Source of the DNA: a virus
Direction: 5' to 3' (one strand)
Virus record (IMG/VR): IMGVR_UViG_3300044644_001125
Location: 1-64,000 of that record
Length of the DNA stretch: 64,000 bases
Below the pieces are notes generated by a model, which saw nothing but the letters and a program-made list of their open reading frames with translations, was not told the origin of the DNA and searched no databases. A program made the translations under genes and the position numbers. Numbering within the stretch: the stretch's first letter is position 1; every line of letters begins with the position of its first letter. This document shows, one piece after another, positions 44,900 through 52,798 of this stretch.

Positions 44900-44974
44900 G
44901 CCGGTGTAGCTCAGTAGTAGAGCAGCTGTCTAGTAAACAGCAGGTCATGTGTGCAATCCACATTACCGGCTCCA
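44900..44974 (+). tRNA. tRNA-Thr (anticodon AGU), unusual D and T loops
   Basis: 75 nt fold into a cloverleaf: acceptor GCCGGTG/TACCGGC (six Watson-Crick pairs and one G-U), D stem GCTC/GAGC, anticodon stem GCTGT/ACAGC with loop CTAGTAA, variable AGGTC, T stem ATGTG/CACAT with loop TGCAATC, and an encoded CCA end. The anticodon AGU reads Thr ACU (A34 presumably modified). Two features are odd: the D loop AGTAGTA lacks the G18-G19 pair, and the T loop has G instead of T at position 55. Those positions normally contact each other. The discriminator base is T. Confidence 0.82.
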
Positions 44975-45075
44975 GATATAAATCAATGACTTACGACTAA
45001 AAGATAATAGTTCCCTAAAGCTAATCAATAGGTAACCTGTTCGAATCAAACATAAAGCAATACATAAAATAAACC

Positions 45076-45104
45076 TTGACATACTAAAACAAAACACATA
45101 TACT
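45076..45104 (+). promoter_or_regulatory. Strong sigma70 promoter
   Basis: TTGACA, exact 17-bp spacer, TATACT. Serves the small gene at 45147, with start near 45111. Confidence 0.88.
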
Positions 45105-45146
45105 TAACAAATGCAGTAACCCTTCAATAACTTAAGAGGTAGTAAA

Positions 45147-45317
45147 ATGGAAGATTTAAAATCAATGTCAGCACAAGAACTTTTCGATTTGTATTACACC
45201 AAATCATGGGAATTAGTAAAAGCAATTCACTCTATCAAAGATGAACTTCCTGAAGAAATCACGTCTATTGCAGCTTTAATGATCGATGCAAATGATCAAC
45301 GATTATCGTTAGATTAA
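45147..45317 (+). CDS. Small acidic hypothetical protein (56 residues)
   Basis: An ATG frame of 56 codons with AAGAGGTAGTAAA upstream and a near-perfect sigma70 promoter 43 bp before. The product begins MEDLKSMSAQELFDLYYTKS and reads as a two-helix protein with predominantly negative charge. Its stop is 3 bp before the -35 element of the gp32 promoter. No family recognised; promoter, ribosome site and codon use make it a likely early gene. Confidence 0.72.
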   Translation: MEDLKSMSAQELFDLYYTKSWELVKAIHSIKDELPEEITSIAALMIDANDQRLSLD

Positions 45318-45319
45318 TA

Positions 45320-45348
45320 TTGACAAACTAAAACACTTACTTTATACT
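45320..45348 (+). promoter_or_regulatory. Strong sigma70 promoter of gp32
   Basis: TTGACA, 17-bp spacer, TATACT. Predicted start near 45355, about 135 nt before the ATG of gp32, giving a long leader with a hairpin at its 5-prime end. Confidence 0.88.
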
Positions 45349-45357
45349 AAACACTCT

Positions 45358-45378
45358 GGGCTAAGAAACCCTTAGCCC
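45358..45378 (+). promoter_or_regulatory. Hairpin at the 5-prime end of the gp32 leader
   Basis: Perfect 8-bp stem GGGCTAAG / CTTAGCCC with a 5-nt loop, starting 3-4 nt after the predicted transcript start. It is followed by about 110 nt of unstructured AT-rich leader up to the ribosome site. T4 gene 32 mRNA has a pseudoknot in the leader to which gp32 binds to repress its own translation; this hairpin could be its counterpart. That role is an inference from position. Confidence 0.5.
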
Positions 45379-45488
45379 AAACTTTCAAAAGCAACCTAGG
45401 ACGGCAATATGATTTAGATATATACTTACAACAGAGTTACAATTCACAAGAGCAGTACAAACTTTTTACTTTTTATAGGAATACAAAA

Positions 45489-46499
45489 ATGGCATCTTTA
45501 GCTGAAATCCGCGCAAAACTTCAAGCATCACAAAACAACCAATCTAACAGTGGTTCTAATGGCGAACCAAGCGTTATCTATCCACACTGGAACATTACCG
45601 ATGGTAATGAAACAACAATCCGATTCTTACCGGATGCAGACACAACCAATGATTTCTTCTGGGTTGAAAAACAAATGATTAGACTTCCCTTCGCTGGCAT
45701 TAAAGGCGAGGCAGATTCACGTCCAGTTGTTGTTCAAGTTCCATGTATTGAGATGTATGATGCAAAAGCATACTGCCCAATTTTAACCGAGGTTCGTGGT
45801 TGGTTCAAAGACAAATCATTAGAAGAAATGGGTCGTAAGTATTGGAAAAAACGTACGTTCTTAGCACAAGGATTTGTTGTTGAAGATGGCTTGAAAGAAG
45901 AAAACCCACCTGAAAACAAAATCCGTAGATTCATTATCAGTCCACAAATCTTTGGTTTGATTAAATCTGCCTTATTAGATCCAGAGTTAGATGAATTACC
46001 AACTGATTACTTACGCGGTCTTGACTTCCGTATTTGCAAAACCTCAAAAGGTGGATTTGCTGATTACTCAACTTCTAAATGGAGCCGTCGTGAACGTGCT
46101 TTAAATGAAGAAGAATTGCAAGCAATTGCTGACCATGGGTTATTCAACTTAGCTGACTTCTTACCTAAACGTCCTGGTGAAGTTGAGTTGAAAGTTATTA
46201 AAGAAATGTTTGAAGCATCTGTTGTTGGTGAAGCCTATGATGTTGAAAGATGGGGTCAATACTATCGTCCAAATGGAATTCAAGCACCTACTACAGAAAC
46301 TCGTGTAGTTGCTGCACCTGCGGCATCAGTTGCTGATTCTGTTGTTTCTGCTCCTTTATCATCAGCTGATGATTTACCATGGGAAACTCCTGCAGCACCT
46401 TCTTATGCAACACCAGCGGTTGCACCTGAAACATCTGCTGAAGGCGCAAGTCGTGCACAAGACATTCTTAAAATGATTCGTGACCGTCAAACGGCTTAA
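45489..46499 (+). CDS. 32: Single-stranded DNA-binding protein gp32
   Basis: 336 residues, ribosome site TATAGGAATACAAAA. The first 20 residues (MASLAEIRAKLQASQNNQ) form the basic cooperativity helix. The core has ITDGNETTIRFLPDAD and FFWVEKQMIRLPF, then cysteines in VPCIEMYDAKAYCPI that correspond to the zinc-binding region of T4 gp32. The C-terminus is long, Ala/Pro/acidic and flexible, ending RAQDILKMIRDRQTA. The protein coats single strands in replication and recombination and binds UvsX, UvsY and helicases. It precedes uvsX with a terminator between. Strong promoter and possible leader control. Confidence 0.95.
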   Translation: MASLAEIRAKLQASQNNQSNSGSNGEPSVIYPHWNITDGNETTIRFLPDADTTNDFFWVEKQMIRLPFAGIKGEADSRPVVVQVPCIEMYDAKAYCPILTEVRGWFKDKSLEEMGRKYWKKRTFLAQGFVVEDGLKEENPPENKIRRFIISPQIFGLIKSALLDPELDELPTDYLRGLDFRICKTSKGGFADYSTSKWSRRERALNEEELQAIADHGLFNLADFLPKRPGEVELKVIKEMFEASVVGEAYDVERWGQYYRPNGIQAPTTETRVVAAPAASVADSVVSAPLSSADDLPWETPAAPSYATPAVAPETSAEGASRAQDILKMIRDRQTA

Positions 46500-46510
46500 T
46501 CAGTAGTATA

Positions 46511-46544
46511 GGGTGTGCAGGGTAATTCCTGTACACCCTTTTTT
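46511..46544 (+). terminator. Rho-independent terminator after gp32
   Basis: Stem GGGTGTGCAGG / CCTGTACACCC (one G-U pair) followed by TTTTTT. Confidence 0.9.
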
Positions 46545-46563
46545 CGTTTATAGAGGAGAGGTA

Positions 46564-48060
46564 ATGAAAGCATTTGACGTAAGTAAATTTCGTAAAACAT
46601 TAACCAAGTCTATCGAAGGTCTTGGTGTTGGTTTCAATGACCCAACTGATTGGATTAGTTGTGGTAACTATGCACTTAACTATTTGATTAGTGGTGATTT
46701 CAATAAAGGTATTCCATTAGGTAAGGTTACAGTCTTTGCCGGGGAATCTGGTTGCTTACCAGCATTGGCTAAGGTCGATGTCAAGTACACAATTGATGAT
46801 GTTGAGGTTGCTGAAACGGTGACAGTTTCTAAACTTCGTGAATTGGTTCATGATTCAGCTGTTGAAAAATTAAAAATTTCAACACCAGATGATTATCAAC
46901 TCGTTGGCCAGTGGTTCGACAAAGGGTCATTAGCTGTTGTTCGTATTTCAACTGCTACTAGAAGTGCAGAATCAGCAACAAGCCACTTGTATCAGTTGGA
47001 AGATGGTGAATGGGTTGCTGCTGGAGCATTGACCATCGGTGATTCGGTGATGACAGTTGATGGTGCTGAAGAAATCGTTAGTAAAGAATTCTTGGCAGAT
47101 GCTGAGTGTTACGATTTCGAGGTGTTACATCCAAACCACCGTTATTGGAGTGATGGTTTCTCAAGTCACAACAGTGGAAAGTCATATATTTGTTCAGGTA
47201 ACATTGTTAAAAATGCACAGGAACAAGGTATCTTTGTTGTATTGATTGATACAGAAAACGCGTTGGATGAGGCATGGCTTCATGCGTTGGGTGTTGATAC
47301 GGCTGAAGATAAACTTATGCGTTTAAGTATGTCGATGATTGATGACGTAGCTAAGACTATTTCTGAATTCATGAAAGAAATTAAAGGAATGGATGAAGCA
47401 GATAGACCTAAAGTCCTGTTTGTAATTGACTCACTTGGTATGCTACTAACGCCAGTTGACGTGAACCAATTCGATAGTGGTGATCTCAAAGGTGATATGG
47501 GTCGTAAACCAAAAGCATTAATGGCATTAGTTCGTAATAGTGTTAATTTGTTTGGTAATTATAACGTCGGTATGGTGTGTACTAACCACACATATGACTC
47601 TCAAGACCCCTACAATCCTGATCCGCGTATAAGTGGGGGTTCGGGTTTTGTGTTTGCTTCAAGTATTGTTGTGGCAATGAAGAAGCTGAAACTAAAAGAG
47701 GATGAAGACGGTGCAAAAACCAAAACTGTCCAGGGTATTCGTTCTGGTTGTAAGATCATGAAAACTCGTTACGCTCAACCATTCACTGACATCGAAGTTC
47801 AAATTCCATACAATGAAGGTATGAGTTTATATAGCGGCATGTTTAGCTTACTGGAAGGTAAGAATCTTATAACTAAGGATGGAAATAGATACTGCTACGT
47901 TGATACTGCTGGAGTTACACATAAGTATTTCCGTAAAGAGTGGAATCGCAATGAGAATGGCATTTTGGATTTAGTTATCTCGGAATTTGCCAAAAAAGTT
48001 GAAGCAGTAGAAGTTGCTGCAGAATTGGCAGATGATTTTATTGAAGAGGATCTCGATTAG
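46564..48060 (+). CDS. uvsX: UvsX recombinase with an in-frame mini-intein in the Walker A motif
   Basis: 498 residues from the ATG at 46564 (GAGGAGAGGTA upstream; a longer frame would begin in the gp32 terminator region). Extein residues 1-63 end FAGESG and resume at 204 with SGKSYICSG, restoring GESGSGKS. After that come VVLIDTENALDEAW, VLFVIDSLGMLLTP (Walker B) and the T4 UvsX-type C-terminal half. Removing the 140-residue insertion leaves 358 residues, near T4 UvsX (391). The protein pairs homologous strands with UvsY and gp32. Until the insertion is spliced out it cannot bind ATP properly. Confidence 0.95.
   Translation: MKAFDVSKFRKTLTKSIEGLGVGFNDPTDWISCGNYALNYLISGDFNKGIPLGKVTVFAGESGCLPALAKVDVKYTIDDVEVAETVTVSKLRELVHDSAVEKLKISTPDDYQLVGQWFDKGSLAVVRISTATRSAESATSHLYQLEDGEWVAAGALTIGDSVMTVDGAEEIVSKEFLADAECYDFEVLHPNHRYWSDGFSSHNSGKSYICSGNIVKNAQEQGIFVVLIDTENALDEAWLHALGVDTAEDKLMRLSMSMIDDVAKTISEFMKEIKGMDEADRPKVLFVIDSLGMLLTPVDVNQFDSGDLKGDMGRKPKALMALVRNSVNLFGNYNVGMVCTNHTYDSQDPYNPDPRISGGSGFVFASSIVVAMKKLKLKEDEDGAKTKTVQGIRSGCKIMKTRYAQPFTDIEVQIPYNEGMSLYSGMFSLLEGKNLITKDGNRYCYVDTAGVTHKYFRKEWNRNENGILDLVISEFAKKVEAVEVAAELADDFIEEDLD
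46753..47172 (+). other. UvsX mini-intein (140 residues, class 1, no nuclease)
   Basis: Starts CLPALAKVDV, has a block B region TRSAESATSHLYQL, a block F-like CYDFEVLHPNHRYWS and ends SSHN before Ser+1. There is no LAGLIDADG or HNH region, so it cannot home by itself. Split inteins at UvsX are known from atypical (VidaL-type) systems in phage metagenomes (family memory); here both parts are contiguous. Confidence 0.9.
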
Positions 48061-48069
48061 TTCGTACCA

Positions 48070-48100
48070 AAAAACCCGTCTTTTTACGAGGCGGGTTTTT
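48070..48100 (+). terminator. Rho-independent terminator after uvsX
   Basis: AAAAACCCG paired with CGGGTTTTT across a 13-nt loop that can extend the stem partly; T-rich end. Confidence 0.82.
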
Positions 48101-48152
48101 CAAAATGATACATAAGGTCAGTTAACATTTTTAATTAAGGAGAAAACAACCC

Positions 48153-48368
48153 ATGAAAGAAGCATTAATCACTGACATTTGGACTGTATTAGTTGAGCAC
48201 TTATCAGAAAGGCAACGCAAGAATGCGGCAGTTGAGTATGTAAATGTATTACAAGACCACGGGATTAAAGAAACGACGTTAGAAAGTTTAGTGGGTGTAG
48301 ACCCATACTTAGACTTTGCATTAGAAGCAGTTATGGATGACGAAGACGAAGATTACGACGACGAATAA
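48153..48368 (+). CDS. Small acidic protein between uvsX and uvsY
   Basis: 71 residues, strong ribosome site AAGGAGAAAACAAC. It is helical (ALITDIWTVLVEHLSERQRK) with a C-terminal acidic tail (DDEDEDYDDE). It is 9 bp ahead of uvsY, with GAGGCGG between, so the two are co-translated. The acidic tail is reminiscent of proteins that bind basic recombination factors or mimic DNA, but no family is recognised. The position suggests an accessory to recombination. Confidence 0.62.
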   Translation: MKEALITDIWTVLVEHLSERQRKNAAVEYVNVLQDHGIKETTLESLVGVDPYLDFALEAVMDDEDEDYDDE

Positions 48369-48377
48369 GAGGCGGAA

Positions 48378-48836
48378 ATGACCAACTGGTATGACAAGGT
48401 TTCACGGGATATAACGAATGTTCCACACGCAATTACCCATTATCGGTCAGAATTAGGTTCTGCCAAGGTAGACGTTAAGATTTCTGGTAGTATTGAACGT
48501 GCGGCAGCTGCAATGCCAGGGATTGTTGAAACACGTTTTTGCCAGTTACAAGAGATTGAGGCTATATTGGAATACTTGAACATTTGTTTGAAGCAGATGA
48601 AAAGTCAACATTTCCAAAAGTATCTTGAAACATATCAACGTTCTTTGAGTAGTAGAGATTGTGATAGATATGTAGATGGAGAACAAGACGTGGTTGATTT
48701 TGAGATTTTAATCAATGACGTTGCCTTACTCAGAAATCAGTATCTTGGTGTTATCAAAGGATTGGATATTAAGCAATGGCAGTTATCCAATATTGTTAAG
48801 TTAAGAACTGCTGGATTGGATGATGCGTCTATCTAA
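48378..48836 (+). CDS. uvsY: Recombination mediator UvsY
   Basis: 152 residues; ribosome site GAGGCGGAA. It follows uvsX and has the helical organisation of T4 UvsY (137), ending in a helix IKGLDIKQWQLSNIVKLRTAG that matches the position of the C-terminal oligomerisation helix. UvsY loads UvsX on gp32-covered single strands. Primary sequence is divergent from T4, so identification rests on gene order, length and the helical C-terminus. The stop codon TAA falls inside a perfect copy of the dispersed repeat (48833-48844), followed by a terminator. Confidence 0.75.
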   Translation: MTNWYDKVSRDITNVPHAITHYRSELGSAKVDVKISGSIERAAAAMPGIVETRFCQLQEIEAILEYLNICLKQMKSQHFQKYLETYQRSLSSRDCDRYVDGEQDVVDFEILINDVALLRNQYLGVIKGLDIKQWQLSNIVKLRTAGLDDASI

Positions 48837-48876
48837 AAGATAATTGATACACTTTGTATCCACCATTGACACGGAA

Positions 48877-48899
48877 GCCCACTCTCGAGTGGGCTTTTT
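48877..48899 (+). terminator. Rho-independent terminator after uvsY
   Basis: Stem GCCCACTC / GAGTGGGC with a TC loop and TTTTT. Confidence 0.92.
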
Positions 48900-48916
48900 G
48901 TTACCTACAAATTTCA

Positions 48917-48924
48917 ATAAATAT
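48917..48924 (+). promoter_or_regulatory. Late promoter-like element (ATAAATAT) before the kinase-like gene
   Basis: ATAAATAT after the uvsY terminator. Predicted start near 48929, 20 nt before the ATG at 48949, with GAGG ribosome site between. It indicates late expression, consistent with a virion component. Confidence 0.58.
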
Positions 48925-48948
48925 AGGAAAAACTACGAGGTTACATCC

Positions 48949-49632
48949 ATGAGAATAACAGATATCATCGGCGAATCAGCAATCGATGAAGCACCACTCC
49001 CACCAGATTGGGATAAATCGGTATACACACCAAAAACATCATACAAGAAAAGAATTGAATATGCGGTAGCACGTGCCCAAAAGATGGGTAAAGGATCATC
49101 GAGAACTGCTTTTGATATTGAATACGAAGGTAGACCAACTGTTCTTAAAGTTGCGCATAATGTAAAAGGAATGGCACAGAACAAAGAAGAAGCAGAAATA
49201 CTAGATGATGGTTATGTGCAAGATTTGGGAATTACTATCCCAATTATCGATTATGATGAAGAGCATGATGAACCGGTTTGGATTCATACAGAAAAAGCAC
49301 AGAAAGCTACTGAAAAACAATTGTGCAACTTGATGAAATGTGGTACTTTACGTTTATTGGTTGCTATGGCATTTGCTAGTACTGGTAAGAAAGGTGGAAC
49401 CTTAAGTCACGAAGAAGTTATTCGTGAGTTGAAATCAGACCGCTTTAAGTACACAGACGAAGATGTTGAGTTGTGTGAAGAATATGCACAGGCATTAACT
49501 GAACTTGCAGTTAATTTTGATGTAGGTTTATGGGATTTTGTAAGAACAGCCAACTGGGGTTTATTTAATGGTAAACCTGTTGTAATTGATGTTGGTTATA
49601 CTGATGCAGTTCACGCGGCACACTATCGATGA
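48949..49632 (+). CDS. Kinase-fold-like protein with capsid-targeting-like N-terminus
   Basis: 227 residues from the ATG at 48949; the longer frame would start before the terminator and is rejected. Kinase-like elements occur in order: Gly-rich loop GKGSSRTAF (47-55), TVLKVAH with Lys67, Glu81/Glu83 for the helix C partner, LWDFVRTANWG (Asp196, Asn202) as the catalytic-loop analogue and VIDVG (Asp214) as the metal-binding loop. This order fits small protein-kinase/aminoglycoside-kinase-like phage proteins. The N-terminus MRITDIIGE|S resembles the gp21-cut targeting peptides of internal head proteins. The protein might therefore be packaged and injected (inference). The next gene overlaps by 4 bp. 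Confidence 0.6.
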   Translation: MRITDIIGESAIDEAPLPPDWDKSVYTPKTSYKKRIEYAVARAQKMGKGSSRTAFDIEYEGRPTVLKVAHNVKGMAQNKEEAEILDDGYVQDLGITIPIIDYDEEHDEPVWIHTEKAQKATEKQLCNLMKCGTLRLLVAMAFASTGKKGGTLSHEEVIRELKSDRFKYTDEDVELCEEYAQALTELAVNFDVGLWDFVRTANWGLFNGKPVVIDVGYTDAVHAAHYR

Positions 49633-50366
49633 ATACAATAGTAATAGTAACTGGTGGCTTTGATCCGATTCATTCTGGTCACATAGAATACTTGAAGGCT
49701 GCGAAGTCATTAGGTGATATTCTTGTTGTTGGTGTGAATAGTGATGAATGGCTTGTTCGTAAGAAAGGTCAGGCTTTCATGCCACTTGACGAGCGGGTAT
49801 CTATCATTCAGAATCTAAAGATGGTTGATGATTGTATTGTATTTGATGATACGAATGGTGATGCAATTGATGCTATCAATCGAGTCAAAAATTTATACCC
49901 AGATAACCGGTATATCTTTGCTAACGGTGGTGATAGAACGGCTAGTAATATCCCAGAGATGTCAGTCAAAAATGTAGAATTTGCATTTGGTGTTGGTGGT
50001 ACTAATAAAAAGAATTCAAGTTCATGGATATTAACTGAGTGGAAATCACCCAAGACCGAAAGACCATGGGGATATTATCGAGTATTGCATGATGTTCCTG
50101 GAATAAAAGTTAAAGAATTAACAGTAAATCCCCAGTCATCATTATCAATGCAACGACATGAATCTCGGTCTGAGTATTGGATGGTAGCTGAAGGTACGGC
50201 AACTGTTACTAGTTCTGATTCGATTTCTACATTGGTTACACATGATGAATATCACGTACCTGAGCATACTTGGCATCAATTGAGTAATATCACAGATAGA
50301 CCACTAAGAATAATTGAAATACAATACGGTGAAAGTTGTGTTGAAGAGGATATTGAAAGAAAATGA
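49629..50366 (+). CDS. Fusion of a nucleotidyltransferase and a cupin (phosphomannose isomerase-like) domain
   Basis: 245 residues. Residues 1-130 are a cytidylyltransferase-like Rossmann domain with GGFDPIHSGH (HxGH at 15-18) and GVNSDEWLVRKKG, as in glycerol-3-phosphate and HldE-type enzymes. From about residue 140, ERPWGYYRVLHDVPGIKVKE and SMQRHESRSEYWMV match the cupin domain of type II phosphomannose isomerase/GDP-mannose enzymes. The combination suggests synthesis of an activated sugar or polyol for the glycosyltransferases that follow. It overlaps both neighbours by 4 bp. Substrate unknown. Confidence 0.75.
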   Translation: MNTIVIVTGGFDPIHSGHIEYLKAAKSLGDILVVGVNSDEWLVRKKGQAFMPLDERVSIIQNLKMVDDCIVFDDTNGDAIDAINRVKNLYPDNRYIFANGGDRTASNIPEMSVKNVEFAFGVGGTNKKNSSSWILTEWKSPKTERPWGYYRVLHDVPGIKVKELTVNPQSSLSMQRHESRSEYWMVAEGTATVTSSDSISTLVTHDEYHVPEHTWHQLSNITDRPLRIIEIQYGESCVEEDIERK

Positions 50367-51046
50367 TTACAGTATTCATTGGGTATGATCCACGAGAAGC
50401 AATAGCTTATCATGTATGTGCTAATAGTATTATTAGGCATAGTTCAAAGCCAGTTGCATTAGTTCCATTGGCTTTAGATAATCTAAAAGATTATGCAGAA
50501 ACGCACGACGATGGTAGTAATCAATTCATTTATAGTCGATTCTTAGTTCCTAGTTTAATGGATTATGAAGGATGGGCAATCTTTATCGATGGTGATATGT
50601 TACTACGTGAAGATATTGCTAAACTCTGGGAGTTGCGAGATCCGACAAAAGCAGTTCAATGCGTTCATCATAATTATGAAACTAAGATGACTACCAAGTA
50701 CTTGGGTTCAGTTAATCAAAATTATCCACGTAAGAATTGGTCTAGTGTGGTAATGTGGAATTGTGCACATCCAGCCAATGCTGTATTAACCTCTGGTTTA
50801 ATACAAGCCTCCTCTGGTGCATTTTTACATCGTTTTACTTGGTTAACTGATGATTTGATTGGTGAATTGCCAGTTGAATGGAATTGGTTACCTGATGAAT
50901 TTGGTGCTAATCCTGATGCTAAACTTCTACACTATACACTTGGAACGCCTTGTTTCCATGATTTTGCACTAACTCCAATGGCAGACGAATGGCACAGAGA
51001 AAGAATGTTAACAAACTACTCGACTCAAGTAAATGCAATTTCTTAG
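50363..51046 (+). CDS. Glycosyltransferase, GT-A fold, GT8-like
   Basis: 227 residues. MITVFIGYDPREAIAYHVC and WAIFIDGDMLL (DxD at 76-78) are typical of GT-A enzymes that use nucleotide sugars with a metal; the WxFxDxDML style resembles GT8-type proteins of phages. The rest holds WNCAHP and LLHYTLGTPCF, the H-x-x-x-x-x-P/C region near the active site. It is overlapped by 4 bp by the upstream fusion gene and by 14 bp by the next gene, so it is part of the glycan cassette. Acceptor could be phage virion protein, DNA or host surface; the sequence does not decide. Confidence 0.78.
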   Translation: MITVFIGYDPREAIAYHVCANSIIRHSSKPVALVPLALDNLKDYAETHDDGSNQFIYSRFLVPSLMDYEGWAIFIDGDMLLREDIAKLWELRDPTKAVQCVHHNYETKMTTKYLGSVNQNYPRKNWSSVVMWNCAHPANAVLTSGLIQASSGAFLHRFTWLTDDLIGELPVEWNWLPDEFGANPDAKLLHYTLGTPCFHDFALTPMADEWHRERMLTNYSTQVNAIS

Positions 51047-51815
51047 TAAGAATCTTCAAGATGAGTACGTGGGTATGCTTGCGACTAGCCATAATCATGA
51101 TGTGGTTGGATATCATGTTTTTGATTACGATGCTAGTACAGACCCTCTTGTCATCCGAGGTATTCTCAAACATAAACTTATCAAGCGTTGTTGGGCGGAT
51201 AATCGCGATTTCTACTACATAGATAGTGGGTATTTTGGAAATAGCAAGTATAATAAGAATCCATTGGGTAATAAGTTATATCATCGAATTGTAAAGAATG
51301 ATTTGCAACATGGTGCTGTAGTTGAAAGACCTGCGGATCGATGGTTGAAACTAGGATTGACACTTTCTAATTGGCGAAATACTGGTAGAAATATACTAGT
51401 TGCTGCACCGGATGAAAAGCCTTGTAAGTTTTATGGCGTCGATAAAGATACTTGGATTGCTGAAACAGTTGCTACTATTAAACAACATACGGATAGACCA
51501 GTGGTTGTTCGGGATAGAGCAAAGTTACGCAGTGAGAGAATAACAAATACTTTACAAGAAGCGTTATCAGATACGTTTGCATTAGTTACGTTTAATAGCG
51601 TAGCAGCCACTGAAGCAATTATGTATGGAATACCGGCATTTACCTTAGTGAACAATGCGGCTAGTCCAGTTTCATTACAAGATTTAAGCAAAATAGAAAC
51701 ACCTTATTATCCAACTATGGATGAACGTTACGCATGGGCTTGTCACTTAGCCTATGGTCAATTTCACGTCACTGAACTAAAAGATGGTTCAGCCCTACGA
51801 ATTTTAGAAATATGA
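51033..51815 (+). CDS. GT-B-like glycosyltransferase family protein, paralogue 1
   Basis: 260 residues. Its C-terminal half has NILVAAPD, then TDRPVVVRDRAKL, FALVTFNSVAATEAIMYGIPAF and a final DLSKIETPYYPTMDERYAW. The same layout recurs in the next two genes and in the gene at 58.9 kb. The layout resembles the second Rossmann domain of capsule/LPS-type GT-B or glycerophosphotransferase proteins. Compared with the paralogues, the usual RPHP motif is altered here to RDRA. The 14-bp overlap with the upstream gene implies coupled translation. Confidence 0.62.
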   Translation: MQFLSKNLQDEYVGMLATSHNHDVVGYHVFDYDASTDPLVIRGILKHKLIKRCWADNRDFYYIDSGYFGNSKYNKNPLGNKLYHRIVKNDLQHGAVVERPADRWLKLGLTLSNWRNTGRNILVAAPDEKPCKFYGVDKDTWIAETVATIKQHTDRPVVVRDRAKLRSERITNTLQEALSDTFALVTFNSVAATEAIMYGIPAFTLVNNAASPVSLQDLSKIETPYYPTMDERYAWACHLAYGQFHVTELKDGSALRILEI

Positions 51816-52798
51816 AGATATTAGTTAGTATTGCATCTGGTGCAAATAATACTGAACGTAATGTATTGCGTTCATTCTATGAAGGTATTGAACGGTATTA
51901 CTTTCAGTTATTTGCGGTTAATAATCAACGCATGTTGAAAAAACAGCATGGTATTGATTTGCGGATGAGTTACGATACTGAAATAGAATCGTGTGATATT
52001 GCTGTGCAGTTTGGTACGGTTAAACCTAGATCAGCCGAACATCATGTAACACGGCAAAGTATTCAAAAGAAGGCTGAACAAGTAATCTATATTGAAACTC
52101 CACTATTGGGTAGAACTATTGTAGAAGGTAGTAAACATCAATATTATCGAGTTGGTATCAATGGATTTATGAATAATGATGGTATATTCTACGGTGATTC
52201 AATTGATAAAACTCGTTTACCAGAAATGCGCAACCATCTTACTATCCCAGAATTTGCTGGTTGGAAAGATCATTCGGTGGGTAATATATTGGTGTTGCTG
52301 CAATTACCAGGCGATGCAAGTTTACGTGGCCAAAAGATGAGTGAGTGGCTATTAGAAACTCTATCATCTATAAGAGAAATAACCAATAGACCAATCGTAG
52401 TTCGATTTCACCCAGCAATGAGTGTTAAAGGTCGTGCTGAATTTTATAGTGAAATTGGCGATGTGTTATTCAAGAATTATCAAAATATAACTTGGTCTAA
52501 TGGATTAGATCGAAGTTTACAGGAGGAGTTATCGGATGCTGGAGTTTGCGTTACATATACCAGTGGATCAGCAATTGATGCAGTGCTGGCAGGAGTACCC
52601 GTTATTGCAATGGATGAAGGAAACATGGGATATCCAATTTCAAGTCATCGTATTAGTGAATTGTTAAATCCAAAGAAAGTGGGTAAACTTGAAATAAACC
52701 GATGGGTTGCTCAGTTAGCAAATAGTCAATGGTCTGAATCTGAGATGATTGAATCTAAAGTTTGGCAGCATTTGTTGCCACTGATTGGTGATTTGTGA
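51812..52798 (+). CDS. GT-B-like glycosyltransferase family protein, paralogue 2
   Basis: 328 residues; ATGA overlap with the previous gene. N-terminal domain with DIAVQFGTVKPRS and VIYIETPLLGR. C-terminal domain with NILVLLQLPGDASLRG, TNRPIVVRFHPAMSV, VCVTYTSGSAIDAVLAGVPV and ISELLNPKK. These motifs follow the four-copy family in this cassette; the (R)xHP and S/T-S-G-x-A/S-x-x-A motifs are typical of sugar- or polyol-phosphate transferases with GT-B folds. The donor is not deducible. Confidence 0.65.
   Translation: MKILVSIASGANNTERNVLRSFYEGIERYYFQLFAVNNQRMLKKQHGIDLRMSYDTEIESCDIAVQFGTVKPRSAEHHVTRQSIQKKAEQVIYIETPLLGRTIVEGSKHQYYRVGINGFMNNDGIFYGDSIDKTRLPEMRNHLTIPEFAGWKDHSVGNILVLLQLPGDASLRGQKMSEWLLETLSSIREITNRPIVVRFHPAMSVKGRAEFYSEIGDVLFKNYQNITWSNGLDRSLQEELSDAGVCVTYTSGSAIDAVLAGVPVIAMDEGNMGYPISSHRISELLNPKKVGKLEINRWVAQLANSQWSESEMIESKVWQHLLPLIGDL

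Noticed and set aside
45010-45062. TTCGAAT stretch that looks like a tRNA T loop
   Set aside because: No paired T stem, acceptor stem or anticodon arm can be built around it.
48844-48948. Longer N-terminus for the kinase-like protein
   Set aside because: It would run through the uvsY terminator; a ribosome site and the targeting-like peptide mark the ATG at 48949.
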